Shown: in pieces, positions 42,697-50,871 of the stretch | How positions within the stretch are numbered: position 1 is the stretch's first letter | Layout of the letters: every line of letters starts with the position of its first letter | Assembly (NCBI RefSeq): GCF_040892615.1 | Contig: NZ_JBFRYC010000014.1 | Coordinates: forward strand, 1-64,000 | DNA: 64,000 nt | DNA from: Thioclava arctica | GTDB lineage: Bacteria; Pseudomonadota; Alphaproteobacteria; Rhodobacterales; Rhodobacteraceae | Direction of reading: 5' to 3' | Notes under the pieces: generated by a model | What the model saw: only the letters and a program-made list of their open reading frames with translations | Told to the model about the DNA's origin: nothing | The model's database searches: none | Translations under genes and position numbers: made by a program

Positions 42697-43998
42697 ATGG
42701 CGCAAGTGAAAGTGCCGCGTTCTGCACCGCAGCGAGAGACTAGAGGCAGTGAAGTCGATGGTAGGAGCAGGAAATTGATTTTGGGCTATATTATTGCTGG
42801 CGTTGCTGCGGGGCTCATTGCTTTCTTCGTAGCATTGGCGCGTGGATATTCTTTCCTGTCGGCCATTGGCATCTACATGTTGATCGGTTCATCCGCTGTG
42901 CTCAGCGCAGCGCTGCTATTCTTCGTGACTGATAGCGTGATGCGCCGATTCGGTCTGGGCAGAAACGCGAAACAGGCGGCGTCGGAAGCCACCGAGATCA
43001 CCGGGACCGACCCGATGAACGGGCTTGGTACCAATGACGCGATTCGCATTCTGGCCGTCGACGACGACCCCTTCATTCTTGATTTCGTGCCCGTCATCGC
43101 AGGCAAGGCTGGCTTTGCGGATATCACCGTAGCTTCGAGCGCCGAAGAGGCGCTTGATCTGATCGCCGCAAGCCCGGCCCCCTTCGACTGCCTGCTGCTT
43201 GATATCCGGATGCCGGGCATGGACGGGATCGAACTGTGCGCGCGTGTTCGCACGAATTCCGCCTATAGCGACGCCCCGATCATCATGCTGACCGGCATGC
43301 GCGACATCGAGAGCCTCGGTCGCGCCTACAAGGCGGGCGCAACCGATTTCCTGACCAAACCCTTCGAGATCGCGGCCTTCGAAGACCGGCTCAAATCTGC
43401 ACATAAACACTGCACTTTGCGTCGCAACGACCAGTTGGCCGCGCAAGCCCACGGCATTTCCCGCCAGGGCAGCAAGGGCAAAGCTGGGCTTTACGACACG
43501 CTTGTTCATGGCGCCCTGCCGAACCTTATCGACCACCAGTCCCTGCAAAACCACCTGCGGCAAATGTCGGTCTCGGCCACCACGCAAGCGCGCGTGACGG
43601 CCTTCAAGATCGACCAACTCGATCTGATCTATCAGAAATCATCCTCGGCGCAGTTCATGTCGCTTCTCTCCGAAACCGCCGAAGTTTTTGCGTCGAACGG
43701 TTTCATCATGGCATATTCCGGCAATGGGACGTTCGTGACGGTCACCAGCCAGACCCGAGACATCGCTTCGCTCGATTTCGAGCAAGAGACCGGACGCATG
43801 CTGAACCACAAGCTCTCAAAGCTCGGGGCGGATCTTGGGATCGCGTTCGATGTTTCGGTGGGTGCGTCGGTTCACCCCCAAGCCCGCGCAATTGATCGCG
43901 CCGAAATGGCAATCAAGCAGGCAATTGGCAATGTCGAGGCGCGGTTCGCCTCCAAATGCGCGGACCGGACGCCCCCGGCGCTTCGCTTGCTGGGATAG
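42697..43998 (+). CDS. membrane response regulator with degenerate GGDEF-like output domain (B)
   Basis: 433 aa from the ATG at 42697; the frame is open further upstream but that part has no domain character. Two membrane helices (~27-47 and ~54-77) precede a receiver (~115-240) with D169 (CLLLDIRMPGMDGIELCARV) and the lysine in DFLTKPFEI. The C-terminal ~150 residues parallel regulator A (ALPNLIDHQSLQNHLRQM), with the GGDEF site reduced to GNGTF at 342-346 (MAYSGNGTFVTVT). A membrane-anchored receiver with a dead cyclase domain is unusual. It is probably a partner or competitor of regulator A. Confidence 0.82.
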   Translation: MAQVKVPRSAPQRETRGSEVDGRSRKLILGYIIAGVAAGLIAFFVALARGYSFLSAIGIYMLIGSSAVLSAALLFFVTDSVMRRFGLGRNAKQAASEATEITGTDPMNGLGTNDAIRILAVDDDPFILDFVPVIAGKAGFADITVASSAEEALDLIAASPAPFDCLLLDIRMPGMDGIELCARVRTNSAYSDAPIIMLTGMRDIESLGRAYKAGATDFLTKPFEIAAFEDRLKSAHKHCTLRRNDQLAAQAHGISRQGSKGKAGLYDTLVHGALPNLIDHQSLQNHLRQMSVSATTQARVTAFKIDQLDLIYQKSSSAQFMSLLSETAEVFASNGFIMAYSGNGTFVTVTSQTRDIASLDFEQETGRMLNHKLSKLGADLGIAFDVSVGASVHPQARAIDRAEMAIKQAIGNVEARFASKCADRTPPALRLLG

Positions 43999-44153
43999 GC
44001 GTATTCTCCATGTTCGCTACGCCGTTTTCTATCGCGATCTGGAGGGACCTCATGAGGAGTGCGGCGTCACTGGGTGATCCTCCCGTTTTAAACGGAGCAT
44101 GGTCTTAGAACTTACCCGGCAGGCTTTTTCAAAGCAAAAGCCCGAGAGGGCAT
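43999..44153. other. non-coding remnant between regulator B and IS debris
   Basis: A short non-coding stretch with a near-palindrome CCGTTTTAAACGG and, at its right end, the third hairpin mini-repeat. It looks like the worn edge of an insertion sequence, but no family can be named. Confidence 0.35.
44115..44150 (+). repeat. hairpin mini-repeat, copy 3
   Basis: CCCGGCAGG and CCGAGAGGG flank a core with arms GGCTTTT and AAAAGCC around a 7-nt loop. The outer parts are those of copies 1 and 2, 8 kb away. It truncates the IS3-family orfA remnant: after codons for KWRLKCG the frame runs into the repeat. Confidence 0.65.
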
Positions 44154-44288
44154 CGCACCGCACTTCAAACGCCATTTGTAAAACGACCCAGTGCTCATGC
44201 CGCGTTCGCGGCACAATTCAGCCACCGGCACGGCGCCTTCCGCCTGATGCAGGATCGCAAGGATCTGGGGTTCGTTAAATCTCGTCAT
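44154..44288 (-). pseudogene. IS3-family OrfA fragment
   Basis: The minus strand encodes MTRFNEPQILAILHQAEGAV and VAELCRERGMSTGSFYKWR, the helix-turn-helix start of IS3-family OrfA. It ends after about 45 codons where the mini-repeat begins; the coiled coil and OrfB are missing here. An OrfB 3' end on the same strand lies at 36769-36834. Confidence 0.75.
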
Positions 44289-44794
44289 CTTCATCAGAAT
44301 CTCTGCCGGTATCTTGCTGAGAAAATTCAGCATCCGCATGCCCTTAGGTTTGGGGAGGATCGCCATTTGGTCCTCCGTACTGCAACCTATGGGCGATTTC
44401 CCCACGAGAACAAGATAGTGGCCGAAATAACACAAAACGAGATACGTGAGAAAGCGCAAACCTACTTCTAGGCGCAACTGGACCGATCTCTTGGTTGACT
44501 GGATCGGCGCGGCCTGTCGAAGACCACTTTGGCGGACGAACGCGAAGAAATTATAGGCCAAAAAGGCCTCATGAGCATTGAGAGCGCCGTTCAATCTGGC
44601 TCGCCATTGAACGCTTCAAGAGCAAGATGAGCGTCGCCGATGCGGTTTGGCGACGACCCGCTCCACCCGTCTCCGCCGTTCCAGGAAATCCCACCTCTCA
44701 GCGGCAAAAAGCAACCCTTGGTTGTATCTTACTAGCGTCACTGACGATCTGACGCTATACGATCAGAAATTTCGGACGATGGCCTAGAACTATT
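44289..44794. other. insertion-sequence debris before the glycan operon
   Basis: The OrfA frame stays open on the minus strand to 44594 and includes a stretch reading NAHEAFLAYNFFAFVRQSGL, which looks like part of some mobile-element protein that I cannot identify. No intact gene is present. The promoter of the glycan operon that starts at 44795 should lie near the right end, but none could be recognised. Confidence 0.4.
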
Positions 44795-46735
44795 TTGAAG
44801 ACGGTTATGCAAATGATTGTTGAGGAGCTTGCGACGAGCCTGAAGGTGTGGGCGGAAGGATGCCAAGCTATCCAAGCGCGTGAGGCTATTCCGATTAGCA
44901 TGCCGGATCGTAGCAACTCTAACGAGCAGATTGATGATATCTTCTTTGCTCGCGGGCTGGACCTGACCAGCCTTAGTGGCAAAGACACTCTTACAATGGC
45001 CGGCTATCAAGAGCTGCAAACAGGCACGCTGAGAAACTCGTTCTACACCTCTATATTTGCGCGCCACACCGATGTGCGCGACGTGCAGTTTCGCATTGTG
45101 ACTCGGGGTGATTTTGAAGTCACCCTCTTCAGCAGCGCGACAAATTCTGGCGTTAAGAACCTGAAAAAGCTGACGATTAAAAGCAGTGAAGACGGCGAGC
45201 CAGTGACAACGACAGCCCGCGTGCGGCTGGAAGGGGAAGCAGGCAAGAACGCGCGTCTGTTCTGGTCGGGTGTGGCGCTGCATGACAACGCCCAAATCCT
45301 TGACACATCGTGGGATGCGATAGCGCCAAGCACGGTTGATGGCAAAATGCTGGTCGTGCTGCGCACCTTTGGGCGCACCTTAGACATTCTCGACTTGCTG
45401 ACGAGCTTTGAAGAGCAGTCGCAAGGCAACCCCGCGTATCAGCGCGCGCTGCGCAACATCAAGTTCGTGGTGCTCGACACCTCAGCTGGTCTGACACCCG
45501 AATCATATAGCCTGTGCTCGTCTTTCGAGCATGTTGATAGCTTTGCGTTTGAAGGCCCGAACATGGGCGGTGGCGGCAATATGAGCCAGATTTTGCTGGT
45601 GATCGAAGACGCCGTTGAGCGGTCGGGTGTCAGCATCGACGAAATGCTGTTGCTTGATGACGACCTGTCGATTTCGATGGAAACGCTCTACCGTCATTGG
45701 GCCAGCGTGCTGTTTCGGACCGACAACACGCTGTTCACCTTGCCAGTGTTCACCAAGTCAGAGCCACGCCGCATGTGGGAAGACGGCGCATTTTGGGGCC
45801 GCTTTCTGGACGCGGATTGCCAGCCCGACCGAAAGTCTATCGCGCCGCGCCTGATCCGCCACAACTACCAGTTTGAAGGCTACAAGCACCTTGATGAGCT
45901 GGCCGTGCCGAACTACCCGGAATATTGCACGTTCATCTTTTTGAGCCTGCCCTATACGCAGTTTAAAAAGCTCGGCTTTCCGCTCGCGTTTTTCTTGCGC
46001 GGTGACGACATCGAATACAGCCTCCGGCACAACCGCTCGGGCGGCAAGATCATGTCAAACCCGAACCTAACTGCTTGGCATGAGCCCGCGCATTCCTACG
46101 GGCAAGAGTATATGTCGATCTCGCACGGCATCATCATCAACATGGCCTACGGGCAGGATATGGCTGATGACTTCGTGTCGTTCTTCCAAAAGCGAGCGCT
46201 TGCGCACACAAGCGTCTCCGATGTGCGCGGGATCGAGCTTTACACGGAAGTCCTGCGTGATCTGAACAGCCGCGATGTGTTCCTCGAACACAACTTCAAA
46301 GACCACTACGTGCAAAAGCTTGGCTTCTTCAAAAAGTTTGATGCCGAGTATGAGCACCTGCCTGCGGAAGTGCAGCGCGACGTTATTACGAAGGCCGAGA
46401 AGCGTGGGCAACCAATCGTTCGGAGCGGCTTTCTCTATATGCCCGTCGCAGCCCAGTCCGAAATTGCTCAGGTTATGCTAGAAAATCCGCATACAGAGAC
46501 AGTGAGACTCTATCGCTCGAAAGACAAAGAGAACCTCACCGCCCTCACCAAAGCCCTGAGCGCCTTCTATGCGGCCCTAGCCCAATTTGACGCCGAGTAT
46601 GACGCGATCAAGGCGCATTACGGTGAGCGGGTCGAACGTTCCACAGGGCGCACATTCTGGCTGGACGAGATGGAGGTGTCGAAAGGCGATCTTCGGATCT
46701 TGACCAGATCTGAGTTCCTCGCAGCTGCGGAATAG
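44795..46735 (+). CDS. GlfT2-like galactofuranosyltransferase (GT2 family)
   Basis: 646 aa. An N-terminal beta-rich part (~1-190) precedes a GT-A fold. The metal-binding triad is DDD at 288-290 (MLLLDDDLSISMETL), a second acidic pair is D404-D405 (FLRGDDIEYSLRHNRSGG), and a histidine is at 429 (LTAWHEPAHSYGQEYMSISH). As I recall, mycobacterial GlfT2 has these elements at 256-258, 371-372 and 396, so the spacing here (116 and 25) agrees closely. GlfT2 polymerises galactofuranose from UDP-Galf. The C-terminal helical part is also present. It heads the glycan operon. UDP-galactopyranose mutase is not encoded in the window. The donor here is inferred, not shown. Confidence 0.78.
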   Translation: MKTVMQMIVEELATSLKVWAEGCQAIQAREAIPISMPDRSNSNEQIDDIFFARGLDLTSLSGKDTLTMAGYQELQTGTLRNSFYTSIFARHTDVRDVQFRIVTRGDFEVTLFSSATNSGVKNLKKLTIKSSEDGEPVTTTARVRLEGEAGKNARLFWSGVALHDNAQILDTSWDAIAPSTVDGKMLVVLRTFGRTLDILDLLTSFEEQSQGNPAYQRALRNIKFVVLDTSAGLTPESYSLCSSFEHVDSFAFEGPNMGGGGNMSQILLVIEDAVERSGVSIDEMLLLDDDLSISMETLYRHWASVLFRTDNTLFTLPVFTKSEPRRMWEDGAFWGRFLDADCQPDRKSIAPRLIRHNYQFEGYKHLDELAVPNYPEYCTFIFLSLPYTQFKKLGFPLAFFLRGDDIEYSLRHNRSGGKIMSNPNLTAWHEPAHSYGQEYMSISHGIIINMAYGQDMADDFVSFFQKRALAHTSVSDVRGIELYTEVLRDLNSRDVFLEHNFKDHYVQKLGFFKKFDAEYEHLPAEVQRDVITKAEKRGQPIVRSGFLYMPVAAQSEIAQVMLENPHTETVRLYRSKDKENLTALTKALSAFYAALAQFDAEYDAIKAHYGERVERSTGRTFWLDEMEVSKGDLRILTRSEFLAAAE

Positions 46736-46747
46736 GATGCGAGCAGA

Positions 46748-47320
46748 ATGGAAACAGCACGCAAATTATTTCCCAAACGGCACCTTTTGAAGATCAAAGG
46801 CGATGATCTATCCAAGCACGAGCCGGTTTTGTTGATAAATGCTCAATCAGAGCAAGCGATCGACGCAAATTGCAGCGAGCGCACGTTCTCGCTGGTGACG
46901 CGTGAGCAGGCCGCAGAAGACTGGCGGACCGGTGTTTACTGGTATCTTGACCCTCAGCAAGACGGCTCATGGCGCATCTACAACCAAGGACAGGCCGCAC
47001 ATTTGCTCGGCGGCGCACGCGGGGCCGTTCACCTGTTTGGCGAGACGGCGACCAAGAAAGACAAGGGCGCTAGCTGGGGGCTTTATGAGCACAAAGACAG
47101 CGGCACCTATGCGTTGCGCCCGCAAGAGGAAGCCTGGCTTACACTCGTAGAGGGCGAACTGTCGCTCGAAACCTTTTCAGCAGAAATCCCCAAGACAAGC
47201 CTCTGGAAGATTGAACGCCCCGTAGGCGCCAAGCCAATGGTTGAGAGAGAGACTGCGCCGCCATCACTTCCCGGACGCGTCCGCCGCCTGCTTGGACGGA
47301 TCAAAAGGAAAGTGATGTAA
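46748..47320 (+). CDS. protein of unknown function, probable beta-trefoil (ricin-B-like) fold
   Basis: 190 aa, no signal peptide or membrane helix. Residues ~20-165 contain three spaced repeats ending in aromatic/hydrophobic pairs: GVYWYLDPQQDGSWRIYNQG, KGASWGLYEHKDSGTYALRP and TSLWKIERP, each preceded by a turn with L-x-x-G or V-x-L-F-G. This spacing resembles beta-trefoil lectin domains. The C-terminal ~20 residues are strongly basic (RVRRLLGRIKRKVM) and could touch membrane or polymer. It starts 12 bp after the GlfT2-like gene and its stop overlaps the aldolase ATG. A carbohydrate-binding accessory role is inference. Confidence 0.6.
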   Translation: METARKLFPKRHLLKIKGDDLSKHEPVLLINAQSEQAIDANCSERTFSLVTREQAAEDWRTGVYWYLDPQQDGSWRIYNQGQAAHLLGGARGAVHLFGETATKKDKGASWGLYEHKDSGTYALRPQEEAWLTLVEGELSLETFSAEIPKTSLWKIERPVGAKPMVERETAPPSLPGRVRRLLGRIKRKVM

Positions 47321-48159
47321 TGCAAATTTCCGATCACATGAAAGATGCCGTTGAGAAAGGCTATGCGCTCGCCGCCTTTAACGCGCCAAGTTTTGACGCG
47401 ATGTCCGCAATCGCAAAGGCGGCCAAGGTGCAAGACAAACCGGTTATTATCCAGACATCCGCCCGCTTGGTGAAACAGCACACAGCTGATGCTGTCGGGC
47501 AATGGTTTCGAACCGCGAAGAAAATCTGGGGCGCACAGTGCTACCTTCATCTAGATCACTGCGTGGACCTCGCCTTGATATCGGACTGCATTGATGCGGG
47601 CTGGGACATGGTTATGTTTGACGGTTCTCACTTTGAGATCGGCAAGAACATTGACCTCAGCCAGCAAGTCAGCGCGATGGCGCACCGCAAGGGCGTTGCC
47701 GTTGAGGGTGAGATTGGCTGTATCGGCGGAGAAGAAGACGGGCTGTCAGCCGATGCCAACTACGCCAACCCAGACGAAACCGCACGTTTGGTGGCAGAAG
47801 GCGGGCTCGATTGCATCGCTGTTGGGTTTGGGAATGTTCACGGCGACTACGAAACCAAAGCCAACCTGCGCTGGGATATTTACGAAGCAGCCTATGACGT
47901 GACGGGTTTGCCCTTGGTGCTGCACGGCGGCTCGGGCCTGACAGACGCGGAGTTCGCCCGCGCTATTCGTGCCAAATCAGCCAAGGTGAATATCTCGACT
48001 GATTTGAAGAAAGCATATGTTCAGGCGCTCGAGTCTGCGGAGATGAAGGGAAAAATTCTAAGCGCTCCATCAGCCGTGCATGACGCCATTTTCGAGTCCT
48101 GCTTCGACGTCGCTGGAACTTACATCAATAAATTCAACCCTACCGAAGGAACACTCTGA
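47320..48159 (+). CDS. class II (zinc) ketose-bisphosphate aldolase family protein
   Basis: 279 aa, the usual length for the FbaA/KbaY/GatY family. Zinc and active-site elements are visible: CYLHLDHCVDLALISDCIDA, VEGEIGCIGGEEDGLSADAN, AVGFGNVHGDYETKANLRWD and LPLVLHGGSGLTDAEFARAI, then KVNISTDLKKAYV. Such enzymes join or split DHAP and an aldehyde. Because it sits with a sugar kinase, an alcohol dehydrogenase and a cytidylyltransferase, it probably makes or breaks a sugar phosphate for the glycan rather than serving glycolysis. The exact substrate cannot be read from sequence. Confidence 0.88.
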   Translation: MQISDHMKDAVEKGYALAAFNAPSFDAMSAIAKAAKVQDKPVIIQTSARLVKQHTADAVGQWFRTAKKIWGAQCYLHLDHCVDLALISDCIDAGWDMVMFDGSHFEIGKNIDLSQQVSAMAHRKGVAVEGEIGCIGGEEDGLSADANYANPDETARLVAEGGLDCIAVGFGNVHGDYETKANLRWDIYEAAYDVTGLPLVLHGGSGLTDAEFARAIRAKSAKVNISTDLKKAYVQALESAEMKGKILSAPSAVHDAIFESCFDVAGTYINKFNPTEGTL

Positions 48160-49700
48160 TGATTATCGTTTTAAACCTTGGTCTAAAGAGCGTTCGGTCC
48201 ATTATCTACAACGAACAAGGTATGCGAATTGCGAATGCGGGCCGCAGAGTGAACTCGCGTTTGAACGGGGAACTTGTTGAGCAGGATGCGCACGAATGGC
48301 GCACCAAGCTGATGGAAGTTCTGCGTGAATCGGTCGACGTTTCGGGCCTTGGCGGGAAGATCAAATATGTCACCGTTGCATGCTCGGCGAGCTGCCTTGT
48401 CCCTGTCGACAGAAACCTAGTGCCAAAATGCCGGGTTATCATGGTGTCAGACAAGCGCGCACGCGACCAAGCTGCGCGCATCTCGCAATCGGAAAACATG
48501 GTGAAACTGGCGCAGAAATACGGCTATAAAGCTTCTGAATACAGCCAGATTTCCCGCATGTTGTGGCTCAAGGAAAACGACCCAGCCGCTTACGAAGGCA
48601 CTTGGAAGTTCCTAGCGCCAAACGACTACCTGACCGCAGTCTTGACGGGCGGGCAGGCCGTAACGGACCAGCTGAACGCCGAGAAGAACTTCTTTGATAC
48701 CGAAGCGGGCAGCTACCCGGACGCGCTCTATGACGAGTTTGGCCTCGACACTGACAAGCTTCCCGAGCGTGTCGACATCGGCACCAATGTTGGCAAGCTC
48801 GACAAAACCTTGCTCGCGGAAGCGGGGATCACCAGCGACCCGGACATGATAGTCGGCACCTATGACGCTATCTGCTCTGTCTTTGGCACTGGCGTCAGCG
48901 CGCCGGGCCAGGTTTGCGACGTGTCAGGCACCGTGACGTCCGTGCGGATGTATTCCGACAAGCCCTTCCATGATGACAAGGGTCGGATCATGTGCCAGCA
49001 TTTTCCACCTAGCAACGGCTACCTTTTTGGCGGGTCAAATAACCTTGGCGGCGGGCTTATCGAGTGGGCGAAGACATGCCTCTACACCGGCGACGAGAAC
49101 CCCTACGAGAAGATGCAAATTGAAACCGAAGGCGACGGGTCATTTGGTTCCAACCGCACCGGGCTTGTGTTCTTGCCGCATTTGCTCGGCGCACGCGCTC
49201 CAAGCTGGAACTCGGATGCCAGAGGGATCTTCTTCGGGCTTGAACGCCATCACACACGCGGCGACTTGATGCGCTCAATCTTTGAAAGCGTCGCATTCTC
49301 GATCCGCGATTTTCTGGAAATCTTCCATGAAAGTGAAACATCTCCTGAGATGATCACTGCCAGCGGCGGCCTTGCAACAATCAGGATCGCAAACGAGATC
49401 AAAGCTTCGATCACGGGCTTGCCCTATCACTTCATGGCTGAGTTTGAATCCACCAGCCTTGGTGCCGCGATCATTGTGATGTGTTCGCAGGGCCGGTTTG
49501 AAAGCTACCAGCAGGCCTGTGAGCAGATCGTTGCGACCAAGCAGATATTCTTGCCGCGTGCTCAGGACAAACAATACTATGACGACATGTATGGCCTCTA
49601 TACAGAACTCAGCATTCAAGCGGATCCGCTGTTCCAGAAGCGCAAGGTGATCATGGAAAAGCACCGCATCAGTGTCGGTGAGTTTGTGGAGAACCTTTGA
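48159..49700 (+). CDS. FGGY-family carbohydrate kinase
   Basis: 513 aa. FGGY features: ACSASCLVPVDRNLVPKCRV, SRMLWLKENDPAAYEGTWKF, FLAPNDYLTAVLTGGQAVTD, VGTYDAICSVFGTGVSAPGQ with the likely catalytic Asp, DVSGTVTSV, and the C-terminal ITASGGLATIRIANEIKASI. Most similar in pattern to xylulokinases. An oddity is the first phosphate motif: instead of D-x-G-T it reads VLNLGLKSVRSIIY, with Asn at residue 6. The start overlaps the aldolase stop and the stop overlaps the dehydrogenase start, so the three are coupled. Phosphorylation of a ketose or polyol is likely. Confidence 0.85.
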   Translation: MIIVLNLGLKSVRSIIYNEQGMRIANAGRRVNSRLNGELVEQDAHEWRTKLMEVLRESVDVSGLGGKIKYVTVACSASCLVPVDRNLVPKCRVIMVSDKRARDQAARISQSENMVKLAQKYGYKASEYSQISRMLWLKENDPAAYEGTWKFLAPNDYLTAVLTGGQAVTDQLNAEKNFFDTEAGSYPDALYDEFGLDTDKLPERVDIGTNVGKLDKTLLAEAGITSDPDMIVGTYDAICSVFGTGVSAPGQVCDVSGTVTSVRMYSDKPFHDDKGRIMCQHFPPSNGYLFGGSNNLGGGLIEWAKTCLYTGDENPYEKMQIETEGDGSFGSNRTGLVFLPHLLGARAPSWNSDARGIFFGLERHHTRGDLMRSIFESVAFSIRDFLEIFHESETSPEMITASGGLATIRIANEIKASITGLPYHFMAEFESTSLGAAIIVMCSQGRFESYQQACEQIVATKQIFLPRAQDKQYYDDMYGLYTELSIQADPLFQKRKVIMEKHRISVGEFVENL

Positions 49701-50854
49701 TGGCCAGTTTTGACATTGCGACACGCACCAAAGCCATTTTTGGCGAAGGCAGGCGCGCCGAGCTTGGCGGATTGATTGGCGAGACGGCTGGCTCAACAAC
49801 GCTGGTTGTTGCCTCTGCAGGCGCCCTCAAGCGGGACATGACGCAAAGCATCGTGGCAACGCTTAAGGCGCAGGGACCCGTTGTGATCTGGGACAAGGTG
49901 CAGCCGAACCCGCGTGTTTCTGACATCGACGCCTGCTTGGAAGCCCATAAAGACAGCGGCATTTCTCATATTGTCGGCATCGGCGGTGGCAGCGCGCTTG
50001 ATCAGGCGAAAGCCACGGCAATGGCGCTCGACACGGGGCTGACCATCGCAGAGCTTTTGAAGTTGAAGCCGGGCCTGCCCGTGCGCCGCAACACACTAAT
50101 CTTGATGCCCACGACCAGCGGCACGGGCGCCGAGCTAAGCTATGGTGCTATTCTCACCGACACCGTGAGCGGAGAAAAGCTGGGCTTGCGCGGGGCCAAC
50201 CAAGCGGCCGACTACGCGATCGTCGACCCAGAGCTGACATATTCCTTGCCGCGTTCAGAAGCCATGATCACCGGCTTTGATGTGCTCACGCACGCGCTTG
50301 AAACCTTCATTTCAACAGCGGCCACGCCCTACACGACTGATCTCTCCAGAGGCGCGGTTGAACGTGTCTTCAAGCACCTGCCAGTGCTGTTTGATGATGG
50401 CAGCAACATCGAAGCCCGCGCAGAACTTTCGTATGCCAGCATGATGATGGGCATCAACCTTGCCCTCTCGACGACATGCATGCCGCACCGCCTGCAATAC
50501 CCGATTGGCGCAGAAACCGACACGGCGCACGCAGCTGGCCTCGCGGCGATTTACCCCGCTTGGTTGAAGCATCTTGTCCCGCATGCGGAAGAGAAGCTCG
50601 CGCAATGTGCCGACTGGATCGGCGTTGGCGGCAAAAACCAAGCTGAAAGCGCGCGCAACTTTGCACGGGCCACGGTTGCGCTTTTGGAGCGGATCGAGCT
50701 TACGCCGACGTTGCAAGAGCTGGGCGTAACCGAAGAAGCGGTTGGCCGTTTTGCATCGGAAGTGAGTGGCAAACTCGAAACCGACCCCAGCTTTAAAGCA
50801 CGAGACGATCTCGCCAAAATATATCAAGACGCTTGGTCTGGCGCGGGTCTGTAA
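49700..50854 (+). CDS. iron-containing alcohol dehydrogenase
   Basis: 384 aa from the ATG at 49700 (a TTG at 49697 precedes it). Family signatures: VGIGGGSALDQAKATAMALD for NAD(P) binding, LMPTTSGTGAELSYGAIL, and metal histidines in GFDVLTHALETFIS and CMPHRLQYPIGAETDTAHAA. It resembles the branch that includes phosphonoacetaldehyde reductases, but no PEP mutase or decarboxylase is nearby. It would reduce an aldehyde or keto group to an alcohol, giving the polyol that is later activated. Position 4 of a coupled operon. Confidence 0.88.
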   Translation: MASFDIATRTKAIFGEGRRAELGGLIGETAGSTTLVVASAGALKRDMTQSIVATLKAQGPVVIWDKVQPNPRVSDIDACLEAHKDSGISHIVGIGGGSALDQAKATAMALDTGLTIAELLKLKPGLPVRRNTLILMPTTSGTGAELSYGAILTDTVSGEKLGLRGANQAADYAIVDPELTYSLPRSEAMITGFDVLTHALETFISTAATPYTTDLSRGAVERVFKHLPVLFDDGSNIEARAELSYASMMMGINLALSTTCMPHRLQYPIGAETDTAHAAGLAAIYPAWLKHLVPHAEEKLAQCADWIGVGGKNQAESARNFARATVALLERIELTPTLQELGVTEEAVGRFASEVSGKLETDPSFKARDDLAKIYQDAWSGAGL

Positions 50855-50871
50855 CCCATTAGGAGAAGTCT

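Noticed and set aside
42433..42705. A 90-codon minus-strand frame in the gap between the two response regulators
   Set aside because: No recognisable domain or good ribosome site, and it overlaps the start of regulator B; it is more likely promoter DNA.
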